A stretch of DNA of 64,000 nucleotides from Aeromicrobium sp. Leaf350. GTDB taxonomy: Bacteria; Actinomycetota; Actinomycetes; Propionibacteriales; Nocardioidaceae. A program made the position numbers and the translations under genes. Location: contig NZ_CAKASL010000001.1 in NCBI RefSeq assembly GCF_916858655.1, forward strand, positions 1,691,271-1,755,270. The letters are read 5' to 3'. Under the pieces are notes generated by a model. The model searched no databases and was not told where the DNA came from. It saw nothing but the letters and a program-made list of their open reading frames with translations. Below are positions 49,016-57,005 of this stretch, piece by piece; the first letter of the stretch is position 1, and every line of letters starts with the position of its first letter.

Positions 49016-49765
49016 TCAGCCGTTCCCCGCCCCCGTGACGCGGTGCACCGTCAGCTCCGGGACGAGGTCCGGCCCCGCGTGCGGCGTCGCGGACGGGAAG
49101 TCGAAGACGCCGAGGATCAGCATCATCGGGTAGTCGGGCGACTGCGTGGACGACGCGACGTGCTCGCCGTCGATCGACCAGTCGATGCCGTCGGGTCGCC
49201 AGTCGACCGCGTACACGTGGGGCTCCGCCACGTCGATGCGCCGACGGGGGGCGGCGAACTCCTCCCTCAGCTGCGGGTCGCGGAACGCGTGGACGCCACG
49301 GCCCACCTCGGCCGTGCCGTCGGCGAGGCTCGAGCCGAACACCTCGACCAGGCAGATCTCGCCGCACCGCTCGGGCTCGTCCTCCAGGCCCACCATCCAC
49401 GCCGAGAACATGGAGCCCGGGCCCACGCGGGCGCTGCACTCCACCTCGATGCGGCCCAGGTGCGGCACGAACCCCATGAGGGTCGGCTGCTCCTCGCGGA
49501 CCAGGAGGCCCTCGCGGAACGGCTGCTGGCCCCGCGTGCTGCCGACCGGACCGGACCAGCTGCCGCTCTGCACGGCCGAGATCCGCAGTGGTTCCTCGTG
49601 CAGGTCGGGGCACCAGAGCGGATGCTGCGGCGGGATGCTCAGGCGCAGGCCGTCGGGGCCGAGGGCGTAGGTGGCCGCCGAGGCCGCTCGCGAGCTCCAG
49701 GCCGGCAGGTACGACGCGACCCATCGGGACGGATCCAGGCCGGGTCCGTCGAAGCGCTCGTCCAT
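49016..49765 (-). CDS. glycoside hydrolase family 16-like protein, altered active site
   Basis: A 249-aa beta-jelly-roll (concanavalin-like) protein with no signal peptide. N-terminal MDERFDGPGLDPSRWVASYLP is the usual GH16 lead-in, the Trp-rich strand SMFSAWMVGLED and the C-terminal VYAVDWRPDGIDWSIDGEHV are family features. The catalytic motif of GH16 is E-x-D-x-x-E; here it reads EICLVEVFG: the two Glu remain, but the assisting Asp is Cys. It may be a carbohydrate-binding or altered hydrolase. It faces the TetR gene (adjacent stops) and is near no sugar-uptake gene. Confidence 0.72.
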   Translation of the reverse strand: MDERFDGPGLDPSRWVASYLPAWSSRAASAATYALGPDGLRLSIPPQHPLWCPDLHEEPLRISAVQSGSWSGPVGSTRGQQPFREGLLVREEQPTLMGFVPHLGRIEVECSARVGPGSMFSAWMVGLEDEPERCGEICLVEVFGSSLADGTAEVGRGVHAFRDPQLREEFAAPRRRIDVAEPHVYAVDWRPDGIDWSIDGEHVASSTQSPDYPMMLILGVFDFPSATPHAGPDLVPELTVHRVTGAGNG

Positions 49766-49772
49766 GGACCCA

Positions 49773-50747
49773 TCATCGCCGTGCGGCTGCCTCGTGGACA
49801 GTGGTCGACCTGCCGCGGACCACCGTCACCGCGACGATCGCGAGGCAGATCGCGGCAGCGACGACGTCGGCCACGAGCTCGGCGCCGGCGCCGACCTGGT
49901 CGTCGTAGGGCTCGGACCAGAACGGCATGACGACGCCGACGAGGATCGATCCGAGAACCAGGGCCAGCGTGTGTCGGTCGGTCCAGCGGGTGCTGCGGGA
50001 CCAGGTGCCGATCGCAGCGATCGTCGCGGCCGCGACGCAGATCCCGACGACGAGGGCGCTGGAGCTCTCGCCCGGGAGGTAGAGCAGGTAGGCCAGGAAG
50101 CCCCAGAGCACGAGCACCCAGGGCGGCGGGACGCGTCGCTCGGTGGAGCGTCGGCTCCGCCATCGCAGGGCCGCCGTGACGAGCGCGGCGACCGTGACCA
50201 GGGCGACGAGCGACTGCACGGGTCGGGCCTGGAAGCCGTTGCCCGCCTCCTCCTTCACGCCCAGGTGGTTGACGAGCGTCGCGAGGGCATAGAGGCCGGC
50301 GAAGACCCAGGTGGTGCGGCGCGTCAGCCACGGTTCGGACCCGTGACGCGACCACGTCTCGGCCACCATGATCGGCGCGGCGATGCTGGCGACGACGTGC
50401 CCGGCCGTGAAGGCCAGGAGGTAGTAGAGGCTGACGTCGATCCCGTCGACGTGAGCCGGGTGCTGGAAGTCGAAGCGGTCGTACGCGGGGTTGAACAGCG
50501 ACTGGTCGACCAGGCCCGCCTGGAGCACGCCGAAGGCGGCGGCCAGCAGGAGGATGGTCGGCCACCCGCGGCCGCTGCGCCGCGCGATCTCCCGGATCAG
50601 CAGCGCCGCCCCGCCGTACATCGGTGCCAGGAACAGCAGGATCGCCGGGATGTCCGTGAACGGGTACCCGCCCCACGACATCTCGGCGAACCACGGCGCG
50701 GCGACCAGGACGATTGCGACCGGGGCCCACCTCGTCGACTGCGCCAT
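49773..50747 (-). CDS. multi-pass membrane protein (unknown)
   Basis: A 324-aa protein with about nine hydrophobic segments (for example VAIVLVAAPWFAEMSWGGYPF, TILLLAAAFGVLQAGLV and LVALVTVAALVTAALRW). No transporter signature is recognised; the loops are short and Arg-rich. The ATG at 50747 (MAQSTRWAP) fits a TAGGCT box 7 bp upstream. An alternative upstream start (50783) would lie inside the promoter. Only 7 bp separate it from the GH16-like gene, so the two are probably co-transcribed. Confidence 0.72.
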   Translation of the reverse strand: MAQSTRWAPVAIVLVAAPWFAEMSWGGYPFTDIPAILLFLAPMYGGAALLIREIARRSGRGWPTILLLAAAFGVLQAGLVDQSLFNPAYDRFDFQHPAHVDGIDVSLYYLLAFTAGHVVASIAAPIMVAETWSRHGSEPWLTRRTTWVFAGLYALATLVNHLGVKEEAGNGFQARPVQSLVALVTVAALVTAALRWRSRRSTERRVPPPWVLVLWGFLAYLLYLPGESSSALVVGICVAAATIAAIGTWSRSTRWTDRHTLALVLGSILVGVVMPFWSEPYDDQVGAGAELVADVVAAAICLAIVAVTVVRGRSTTVHEAAARR

Positions 50748-50754
50748 GTCGTCC

Positions 50755-50760
50755 AGCCTA
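50755..50760 (-). promoter_or_regulatory. leaderless-type -10 box of the membrane protein gene
   Basis: TAGGCT on the minus strand, 7 bp before the ATG at 50747. Confidence 0.5.
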
Positions 50761-50846
50761 GGAAGACCGACGGCTTGAAGCATCGGGCTTTCGGCTCGTC
50801 GTCTCCGCCGAAAGTTCCGACTCCTGTCTCGGCCTCCTTCCGTTTC

Positions 50847-50864
50847 TTGTCACGCGCGTGACAA
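50847..50864. promoter_or_regulatory. 18-bp perfect palindrome upstream of the ECF sigma gene
   Basis: TTGTCACGCGCGTGACAA reads the same on both strands; a further GTGACAAC occurs at about 50917-50924. It sits in the divergent gap before the sigma factor at 50986 and has the look of a GntR- or AraC-type operator. Confidence 0.5.
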
Positions 50865-50985
50865 CTTTTCGGCCTTCTCCCGGATCTCGCGAGCTCGACC
50901 TTCCGGAGTGCCGGACGTGACAACGAGGTTGGGCCCGTCCGAGGTCGACCAGGCACGCGTGCCGCGAGTGACGAGAGCTGCCGTC

Positions 50986-51492
50986 ATGGATGACGACGAG
51001 TACCGGGTGCTCTACGAGCGGTTGGCGCCGAAGGTCAGGAGGTACGCCGCACGTCAGGTCTCACCTGACCGGGCGAAGGACGTGGTCGTCGAGACCTTCG
51101 AGGTGGTCTGGGCCAAGCGAGCCGGCGCTCCGGCCGACCCCGACTCGGCCGCAGCGTGGGCGTTCGGCATCGCCAAGAACAAGGTGCGCCAGGCCGTGCA
51201 GGAGCGGACCCGGAAGCATCACGACCACCGGTTCGTCGACGATCGCCACCAGCTCGCCTCCGATCGGGACGACGTCCAGGTCAGCGTGGTCGAGCACGAG
51301 CGGGCCATGTGGATCCACGGCCAGCTCACCACCAGGGATCGGCAGCTGTTCGACCTGGTCTTCGTGCGTGGACTCGACCGGGTGACGGCCGCCCGCCTCC
51401 TCGGCATCACCGCGGGCACTCTCGCGACGCGGGTGTCGCGGCTCCGTGCCCGACTCACAGCCCTCGGCGCGCGGTTCGACGCAGACTCCTAG
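50986..51492 (+). CDS. RNA polymerase sigma factor, ECF type
   Basis: A 168-aa (from ATG 50986) sigma factor. Region 2: YRVLYERLAPKVRRYAARQVSPDRAKDVVVETFEVVWAKRAG; region 4: TTRDRQLFDLVFVRGLDRVTAARLLGITAGTLATRVSRLRARLTALG (intact helix-turn-helix, TAARLLGITAGTLATRVSRLR). A GTG at 50908 would add 26 residues and cannot be excluded. No anti-sigma gene is adjacent: the following genes are convergent. An 18-bp palindrome upstream may control it. Confidence 0.85.
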   Translation: MDDDEYRVLYERLAPKVRRYAARQVSPDRAKDVVVETFEVVWAKRAGAPADPDSAAAWAFGIAKNKVRQAVQERTRKHHDHRFVDDRHQLASDRDDVQVSVVEHERAMWIHGQLTTRDRQLFDLVFVRGLDRVTAARLLGITAGTLATRVSRLRARLTALGARFDADS

Positions 51493-51552
51493 TCCCGGGC
51501 GGGGGATGGCGCGGGTGCACCTCTCAGGTGCTCTGGTCCGCGTGCTCGGCCA

Positions 51553-52257
51553 TCATGGCTGGCCGGGTCCGAGAAGCCGCCAGCCGTTGCCGTCGAGTAC
51601 CTGAGCCATGGACGCACCTGCCGAGGGCATGTAGTCCAAGGTCCGGAAGGTGAGCTGGGTGACGAGCCAGCCACCATCTGTCCGTCGCAGGTCGAGTCGA
51701 TGAGTCACCCAGGTCTGGAAGGTGTCGTCTCCCTCGAGGCCCAACGTCAAGGCGACCTCGATCGACATGGCACCTTCATCGACCTGGGTCCTCACGTAGG
51801 ACGGCTTGTCAGTCCTCCAGATGCGTCTGACCTCGGAGTCATTGTTGAGGGCCAGGCTGGTCTCGAAGTAGTCAACGGTGGCAGGGTCCGCGTCCTCGGC
51901 GACGAGCGTTTCCACCATCTCGCCGACGTCCATCGGTTCGCGGGTGTCGATCACCAAGTGAAGAAGCGCGACGGCGAACCCCTCGGCGACGGTGCGGCTA
52001 TCGTCCCCCTCCGAGAGGTCCTTGGTCAGTTTGAGGCTCGGGAGCCCGGATGGAGCATTCGGTGCGTCGTCGAACTCCCCCGGTGTCGAGAGCGGCTCAC
52101 CTACGGCCAGCTCGGTCAGGTGACTCCCATCGTTCGGCAGCAGCGAGTTCCGGTCCTGCGATTCGCTGTTGCCTGGTTGGTGGAGCGCGAACGCCGCAAA
52201 CACGATGGCGGCAGCAACGACCAGCCCGCCTCCGAGACCAGCGCGTCGTCGATTCAC
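51553..52257 (-). CDS. membrane-anchored protein of the low-GC patch (unknown)
   Basis: A 234-aa protein with one N-terminal helix (GLGGGLVVAAAIVFAAFAL, about residues 8-26) and an exported domain of about 200 aa. The C-terminal half has alternating strands (SIEVALTLGLEGDDTFQTWVTHRLDLRRTDGGWLVTQLTFRTLD) suggestive of an NTF2-like fold, as in the assembly proteins of mobile elements, but no family is certain. GTG start at 52257 overlaps the stop of the upstream pseudogene frame (GTGA), implying shared translation. Base composition is lower in G+C than flanking genes. Confidence 0.65.
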   Translation of the reverse strand: MNRRRAGLGGGLVVAAAIVFAAFALHQPGNSESQDRNSLLPNDGSHLTELAVGEPLSTPGEFDDAPNAPSGLPSLKLTKDLSEGDDSRTVAEGFAVALLHLVIDTREPMDVGEMVETLVAEDADPATVDYFETSLALNNDSEVRRIWRTDKPSYVRTQVDEGAMSIEVALTLGLEGDDTFQTWVTHRLDLRRTDGGWLVTQLTFRTLDYMPSAGASMAQVLDGNGWRLLGPGQP

Positions 52258-52500
52258 GGATGTGTCCTCGCAATCAGTGCATTGCTGAAAACAATGGCGT
52301 ATCCAAGCTGACCTGAACTGTTCGGATGGAAACTGTTCTCAATGGGGTTCACGTCGAGGTCATGGATCCAGTCGTGGTAGCCGTTGCTCGAACATGCGCC
52401 GTGGCCGAGGAATTGTTCGCGCACGCTCTGACCTACTGACCAGATTCCGGTGGCGTTGGGTTGGTTGCGCCCGCTGAACCGCGCGGGCGCGACAAACCTC
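52254..52500 (-). pseudogene. truncated SGNH/GDSL hydrolase, C-terminal remnant
   Basis: The frame encodes about 70-80 residues ending in FLGHGACSSNGYHDWIHDLDVN and SFHPNSSGQLGYA. The last piece matches the C-terminal block of actinobacterial secreted SGNH hydrolases (S-F-H-P-N-x-x-G-Q/H-x-x-Y), which holds the catalytic Asp-x-x-His-equivalent. The N-terminal GDS motif and the middle of the enzyme are absent; upstream lies an unrelated small membrane protein, with a GC-rich hairpin (about 52475-52498) at the junction. It is the 3' end of a former gene, still overlapping the next gene by 4 bp. Confidence 0.65.
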
Positions 52501-52501
52501 G

Positions 52502-52723
52502 TCAGAACAGGATCGCGACTGCGACGAACCCGGCCAAGATCAAAAGAACGATCGCCGCTGCCTTCGACCATCGTGGCGATGACCCTTCGGCGCCCTGAGG
52601 GAGCCTGAAGCCCCCGAGCACCTCATTGTTGTTGAAGCCGAATCCCGAGCCGGTGTAACCATCGGCTGAGTTCTGTCGCTTGTGCCGCTCAAATCTGTCT
52701 CCGTCGTCCCGGTCTTGTGTCAC
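52502..52723 (-). CDS. small tail-anchored membrane protein (unknown)
   Basis: A 73-aa protein. The first 50 residues are hydrophilic (QDRDDGDRFERHKRQNSADG, then GFGFNNNEVLGGF), and residues about 52-73 form one hydrophobic helix (AAAIVLLILAGFVAVAILF) at the very C-terminus, a tail-anchor layout. Its start lies 6 bp after the upstream exported-protein gene on the same strand. No family is recognised. Confidence 0.6.
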   Translation of the reverse strand: MTQDRDDGDRFERHKRQNSADGYTGSGFGFNNNEVLGGFRLPQGAEGSSPRWSKAAAIVLLILAGFVAVAILF

Positions 52724-52729
52724 AGTGAC

Positions 52730-53587
52730 TCACTCCTGGTCGGTGACGGGCATGAGAGCGTCGATGTCCAGCACAGTGCCGGATGCGTCCGTTGCCTCGA
52801 TGCTCTCATCAGAAGCGCCACTGGCCACGAAAAGATTCGGAGCGATGGACTCGAACGGTGCGCTGCCGCGATTGGCAGTCAGGTCGAATCCCGGTGGTAG
52901 GAGCAGGGTCGACTGATCGGGGCCGCCGGTGCCGTCGTTGGCGACCATCTGGAGACCCTCAGCAAGGAACGCATCGGCCGATGTCGAGACCGACGAGATG
53001 AAGGCGCCGTAGTCCGCGATGAGGACCTGAGTGCCGTCGGAGTGGGCGTAAGTCCAATACTTCACGGCCTCTGACTGACCGAGAAATGTGACATCCAGGC
53101 CTTCGATCTCAAGGACCGATCCCGTGTGGGGCATAGGCTCAAGTCGCTCGGCCTCTTCCGTCAACGCCTTGGGGTCTTGCGCGATGCGCATGCCGCCCCC
53201 GGGAATGCCGGTGATGGTCACCTTCGTCGTGAGCCTGCCTTGCTCACTCGGGTACGGCGTGTGGACCCATCGTGCCTTCGTCGCTGCGGTCGACAGCGAA
53301 GAATTGATGCTCGCCTGACCAGGCCCGGTCGTATAGAAGTTGCCCAGGTAGACCGTCATTCGGAAGAGGTTCCCGCTTGCGGCGACCGACGCGGTGACAC
53401 CCGTTCGGGAGAAGCTTCGCGAGACGGTCGGCTCGTACAGCCACTGCTGGCTTTGCGCCTTCCCGTTGAACCATGTGTTTGAGGCGGCAACGGCGGGCGG
53501 CGAGACCCCCACCAGCACCCCGAGAACCACCAGCAGCGCAAGTAACGCTGCCATCAGCTTGCCGCGTCGAACTCTTGGTGCGGTCAT
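52730..53587 (-). CDS. exported protein of the low-GC patch (unknown)
   Basis: A 285-aa protein: signal peptide about residues 1-35 (basic APRVRRGKLM, hydrophobic AALLALLVVLGVLVGV, AVAAS cleavage region), then an exported beta-rich domain with Ser/Thr-rich stretches (SRSFSRTGVTASVAASGNLFRMTVYLG; LTTKVTITGIPGGG). No catalytic or adhesion motif is recognised. The ATG at 53587 (MTAPRVRRGK) is preferred because GGGGGT lies 5 bp before it; an ATG at 53599 is the alternative. First gene of a minus-strand group with the small membrane protein and the pseudogene. Confidence 0.65.
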   Translation of the reverse strand: MTAPRVRRGKLMAALLALLVVLGVLVGVSPPAVAASNTWFNGKAQSQQWLYEPTVSRSFSRTGVTASVAASGNLFRMTVYLGNFYTTGPGQASINSSLSTAATKARWVHTPYPSEQGRLTTKVTITGIPGGGMRIAQDPKALTEEAERLEPMPHTGSVLEIEGLDVTFLGQSEAVKYWTYAHSDGTQVLIADYGAFISSVSTSADAFLAEGLQMVANDGTGGPDQSTLLLPPGFDLTANRGSAPFESIAPNLFVASGASDESIEATDASGTVLDIDALMPVTDQE

Positions 53588-53775
53588 AGTTACCCCCATC
53601 AGGAGCGAGCCGCGGGACCGATGGCCCACAGGATCGACTGCGCCTGCCTATACATCGCAAGATCGGGCGAGTTCTTACGACTCAGTCGCTCGAACTTGGT
53701 ATGGGAGGCCTCAAGGTGCCGGTCACGGTCGCGGGGCCTGCCATCAGGCGGCCACCGGAGTAGGAGACTCGGCGT

Positions 53776-53781
53776 TACGGT
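53776..53781 (+). promoter_or_regulatory. leaderless-type -10 box of the lipoprotein gene
   Basis: TACGGT, 7 bp before the ATG at 53789. Confidence 0.4.
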
Positions 53782-53788
53782 GTCGGCT

Positions 53789-54358
53789 ATGCAGCGCAGC
53801 GCTCTCGTCGTGTCCGGTGCGGTGGTGTCTTTGACCGTTGCTCTGGCGGGATGTGGATCGGGTGCGAGCGAACAGATGACGGCCCCCGCCGAATCGAGCG
53901 AGCCGGCTGCAACCGCGACGAGGGATGCGGCAGCACTGGCCCAGGCTCAGGCGTGGCTCGACGCAGCGAACCTTCCCCCGGGAGCCGTGAGCACGGACAC
54001 TCCCTCAGTCAGCTTTAACGGGTACCAAGACTGGCCGTGCGGTCCCTACGAGGAGTTGGAAGCGTTCTGGGTGATCGCCGGCATGACAGTTGCCGAGGCA
54101 GCCAATTGGTTGATCCAGAACCCCACCGCAGACCTCATCACGACCCACTACGGACTGGTGCCCGAGGAAGGGGTGCCGTTGGATGGGGCGACCGTCGGCT
54201 ATGTTCCCGCCGCCGACTTGCAAGAAGGGATCGTCTACACCGTCGCGAGGACGAGCGATGGCGTCGTGGTCAGGGCCGAGGTCGCGGCTCAGACCGATAC
54301 CGCCACCTGCCCACCGCTCCCCGACGGTGCAACACACGGGGCGCCCGGACAGGGTTAG
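53789..54358 (+). CDS. lipoprotein of the low-GC patch (unknown)
   Basis: A 189-aa protein with signal VVSGAVVSLTVALAGCGSG (lipobox LAGC, Cys22). The mature part has a Thr/Ala/Glu linker and a compact domain with Cys in WPCGPYEEL and ATCPPLPDG, probably a disulfide. It has no recognised family. The gene ends 38 bp before the first copy of the tRNA-derived repeat (54396). The lower G+C, along with its neighbours, suggests acquired DNA. Divergent from the exported-protein gene. Confidence 0.65.
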   Translation: MQRSALVVSGAVVSLTVALAGCGSGASEQMTAPAESSEPAATATRDAAALAQAQAWLDAANLPPGAVSTDTPSVSFNGYQDWPCGPYEELEAFWVIAGMTVAEAANWLIQNPTADLITTHYGLVPEEGVPLDGATVGYVPAADLQEGIVYTVARTSDGVVVRAEVAAQTDTATCPPLPDGATHGAPGQG

Positions 54359-54395
54359 CGTCGCGATTGGCTCGAGGGCGCGACTTCGCCGCGGG

Positions 54396-54412
54396 TGGAG
54401 CCGATGACGGGA
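54396..54412 (-). other. att-like duplication of the tRNA-Gly 3' end
   Basis: TGGAGCCGATGACGGGA is identical to 54496-54512, the 3' end of tRNA-Gly (CCA, discriminator, acceptor stem and part of the T-arm). Exactly 100 bp apart. Integrative elements that use tRNA 3' ends leave this kind of direct repeat. Confidence 0.55.
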
Positions 54413-54495
54413 TCCCTAGGACGCGCTCGCTTCGCCCGCGGACGGAGGAGCCCACTCGATTCGGTGCACCGGCTCGTAGACCGCTTCGCGGTGAC

Positions 54496-54569
54496 TGGAG
54501 CCGATGACGGGAATCGAACCCGCATATCTTGCTTGGGAAGCAAGCGCTCTACCACTGAGCTACATCGGC
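54496..54569 (-). tRNA. tRNA-Gly (anticodon CCC)
   Basis: Minus-strand cloverleaf: acceptor GCCGATG pairs with CATCGGC, D-arm GCTCAGTGGTAGAGC, anticodon stem-loop CTTGC TTCCCAA GCAAG with CCC at positions 34-36, T-arm with TTCGATT, and an encoded CCA at 54496-54498. Its 3' end faces the low-GC patch, the side on which integration at a tRNA would occur. Confidence 0.92.
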
Positions 54570-54602
54570 GAATGTGGCACTGAGTCTAGCCACCTCGCAG
54601 GC

Positions 54603-54608
54603 TAGCCT
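54603..54608 (+). promoter_or_regulatory. leaderless-type -10 box of dcd
   Basis: TAGCCT, 6 bp before the GTG at 54615; it argues for 54615 rather than the in-frame GTG at 54609. Confidence 0.5.
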
Positions 54609-54614
54609 GTGCAC

Positions 54615-55190
54615 GTGCTTCTCTCCGACCGCGACATCCTCGCCGAGATCGACGCCGAGCGGGTCCAGCTCGACCCCCTCGACCGCAACATGATCCAGCC
54701 CTCGAGCATCGACGTGCGACTCGACCGGTTCTTCCGGGTCTTCGACAACCACAAGTACCCGCACATCGATCCGGCCGCCGACCAGACCGACCTGACGCGC
54801 GCGGTCGAGGTGGCCTCCGACGAGACCTTCGTGCTGCACCCCGGTGAGTTCGTGCTCGGCTCGACGTACGAGCTCGTCACCCTGCCCGACGACGTCGCGG
54901 CCCGCCTGGAGGGCAAGAGCTCGCTCGGTCGCCTCGGCCTGCTGACGCACTCGACTGCCGGCTTCATCGACCCGGGCTTCAGCGGCCACGTGACGCTCGA
55001 GCTCGCCAACGTCGCGACGCTGCCGATCGTGCTGTACCCCGGCATGAAGATCGGCCAGCTCTGCTTCTTCCGCCTGACCTCGCCGGCCGACAACCCGTAC
55101 GGCTCCGAGAAGTACGGCTCGCGCTACCAGGGCCAGCGCGGCCCCACGGCCTCCAGGTCCCACGCGAACTTTCACAAGACCGACATCTGA
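54615..55190 (+). CDS. dcd: dCTP deaminase (dUMP-forming type possible)
   Basis: A 191-aa enzyme of pyrimidine nucleotide metabolism; converts dCTP to dUTP or, in bifunctional actinobacterial forms, to dUMP. It begins with [12 protein letters not shown], has [29 protein letters not shown], and the active-site [31 protein letters not shown], ending with the [16 protein letters not shown] tail. All blocks of the family are intact and the length is typical. Start GTG at 54615 (first residues VLLSDRD). Its stop overlaps the psuG start by one base. Confidence 0.9.
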   Translation: MLLSDRDILAEIDAERVQLDPLDRNMIQPSSIDVRLDRFFRVFDNHKYPHIDPAADQTDLTRAVEVASDETFVLHPGEFVLGSTYELVTLPDDVAARLEGKSSLGRLGLLTHSTAGFIDPGFSGHVTLELANVATLPIVLYPGMKIGQLCFFRLTSPADNPYGSEKYGSRYQGQRGPTASRSHANFHKTDI

Positions 55191-56122
55191 TGGCTCCGCG
55201 GCTCCCGCTCAGCACGTCGCCCGAGGTCGCCGAGGCGCTGGCGTCCGGAAAGCCGGTCGTCGCGCTCGAGTCGACGATCATCTCCCACGGACTGCCGCGC
55301 CCCGACAACCTCGTCGCCGCGCAGGAGTTCGAGCAGATCGTGCGTGACGCGGGCGTCGTGCCGGCCACGATCGCGGTGCTCGACGGCGAGCTCAAGGCCG
55401 GCCTGACCGCGCCCGAGCTCGAGCGCATCGCGGGCGAGGACATCCCGAAGCTCAGCGTCCGCGACCTCCCGGTCGTGCTCGCGCAGGGGGCGAGCGGCGC
55501 CACCACCGTGGCCGCGACGTCGTGGATCGCGAACCGCGCCGGCATCCGCGTGTTCGCCACGGGCGGGCTCGGCGGCGTCCACCGCGGGGCCTCCGCCAGC
55601 TTCGACGAGTCGGCCGACCTCACGGTGCTCGGCGACGTGCCGATCACCGTCGTCTCGGCCGGCGTGAAGTCGATCCTCGACATCGGTGCGACCCTCGAGC
55701 GTCTCGAGACCCTCGGCGTCGTGGTGCTCGGCTTCCGCACGGAGGAGTTCCCCAGCTTCTGGCTCACGAGCTCGGGCCACCAGCTCGACTGGCGCGTCGA
55801 GGACGCGTTCGCCGTCGCCTCGGTCATGTCGAGCCGCGACGCGCTGGGCCAGCCGGCCGGCATCGTCGTGGCCAATCCGCTGCCCGTCGAGCAGCAGCTG
55901 GACCCCACGGTGCACGACGCCGCCCTCGCGCAGGCACTGGGGGAGGCCCAGCAGCAGGGCCTGTCCGGCAAGGAGGTCACGCCGTTCCTCCTGCAGCGGA
56001 TCGTCGAGATCACCGGCGGCGAGAGCCTGCGCGTGAACCTCGACATCGCCCGCAACAACATCAGCGTCGCCGTCCGCATCGCCCAGGCGTGGTCCGAGCT
56101 GTCCGCCGGCCCGGGCGCCTGA
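55190..56122 (+). CDS. psuG: pseudouridine-5'-phosphate glycosidase
   Basis: A 310-aa enzyme that reversibly cleaves pseudouridine 5'-phosphate to uracil and ribose 5-phosphate. Conserved blocks are VVALESTIISHGLPRPDNL (about residues 22-40), the active-site GASGATTVAATSW, FATGGLGGVHRGA, VVSAGVKSILDIGATLERLET and FPSFWLTSSG. The length matches the family (about 300). Together with the PfkB kinase just downstream (10-bp gap), it makes a pseudouridine catabolic pair; dcd upstream is a neighbour in pyrimidine metabolism. Confidence 0.88.
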   Translation: MAPRLPLSTSPEVAEALASGKPVVALESTIISHGLPRPDNLVAAQEFEQIVRDAGVVPATIAVLDGELKAGLTAPELERIAGEDIPKLSVRDLPVVLAQGASGATTVAATSWIANRAGIRVFATGGLGGVHRGASASFDESADLTVLGDVPITVVSAGVKSILDIGATLERLETLGVVVLGFRTEEFPSFWLTSSGHQLDWRVEDAFAVASVMSSRDALGQPAGIVVANPLPVEQQLDPTVHDAALAQALGEAQQQGLSGKEVTPFLLQRIVEITGGESLRVNLDIARNNISVAVRIAQAWSELSAGPGA

Positions 56123-56132
56123 TCGGGCTGCC

Positions 56133-57005
56133 GTGACCATCCTCGTCGTCGGTGACGTCGTCGACGACATCAGCGTGCTCCCGCTCGAGCCCGTCACGCC
56201 CCGCACCGACACCCGGGCGCAGGTTCGCATGTCGCCCGGCGGCTCGGCCGCGAACACGGCGGCCTGGCTCGGCTTCCTGGGTGCCGACGTGCGCTTCGCC
56301 GGCCGGGCCGGTGCTGACGGCGCGGTTCGGCACTCGATGGCGCTCGCCGACTTCGGCGTCGACGCCCGCATCGCCGCCGACCCCGCCACCCCGACCGCCA
56401 CGATCGTCCTCACGCTCGACGCCGAGGCCGATCGCACGATGTACGTCGACCGCGGCGCCAACGCCACGCTCACGAGCGACGACGTGCCTGCGTCGGCGTG
56501 GGACGGTGTCACCTGGCTGCACCTCAGCGGCTACACCTTCTTCGATCCCGCGACCCTCGGCGTCGCCCGCGACCTCGTGGCCGAGGCACGTCGCCGCGGC
56601 GTGCCCACCAGCGTCGACCCCGGGTCGGTGGCCTTCCTTCGCGAGGTCGGCCCCGCCGAGTTCCTGCGGTGGACCGAGGGCGTCGACCTCGCCCTGCCCA
56701 ACGCCGAGGAGGCCCGACTCCTCGCCGAGTCGAGCGGCCCCTTCATCGACCACGACCGCCTCGCGGAGCACTACCCGCACGTCGTCGTGACGATGGGGGC
56801 GACCGGCGCGACCTACGTCGGCGACGGTCTGCGCGAGCAGGTCGTCGCTCCGCGGGTGTCGGTGCTCGACACGACGGGCGCCGGCGACGCGTTCACCGCC
56901 GGGTTCCTGGCGTCGTGGATCGAGGAGCACGACCCGCAGCGCGCCCTTGCCGGAGGGGTGGGAGCGGCGAGCCGCTGCGTCGAGCTGCGCGGCGCCCGAC
57001 CATGA
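56133..57005 (+). CDS. psuK: PfkB-type sugar kinase, probable pseudouridine kinase
   Basis: A 290-aa ribokinase-fold enzyme. MTILVVGDVVDDISVLPLE with GGSAANTAAWLGFLGADVRFAG (substrate/dimer loop) near the N-terminus, and the PfkB anion-hole signature DTTGAGDAFTAGFLASW at about 250-265. Its position right after psuG suggests it phosphorylates pseudouridine; ribose or other sugars cannot be excluded. GTG start at 56133. The stop overlaps the start of the metalloprotease gene. Confidence 0.8.
   Translation: MTILVVGDVVDDISVLPLEPVTPRTDTRAQVRMSPGGSAANTAAWLGFLGADVRFAGRAGADGAVRHSMALADFGVDARIAADPATPTATIVLTLDAEADRTMYVDRGANATLTSDDVPASAWDGVTWLHLSGYTFFDPATLGVARDLVAEARRRGVPTSVDPGSVAFLREVGPAEFLRWTEGVDLALPNAEEARLLAESSGPFIDHDRLAEHYPHVVVTMGATGATYVGDGLREQVVAPRVSVLDTTGAGDAFTAGFLASWIEEHDPQRALAGGVGAASRCVELRGARP

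Noticed and set aside
51500..54569. Intact prophage or integrative element
   Set aside because: No integrase, excisionase, replication, conjugation or capsid gene is visible. Only an att-like repeat and lower-GC genes remain.
54395..54583. Short plus-strand frame across tRNA-Gly (and a minus-strand frame 54355-54555)
   Set aside because: Both read through the tRNA gene. Translations such as GADDGNRTRISCLGSKRSTTELHRR and VRFPSSAP are well-known artefacts of tRNA sequence.
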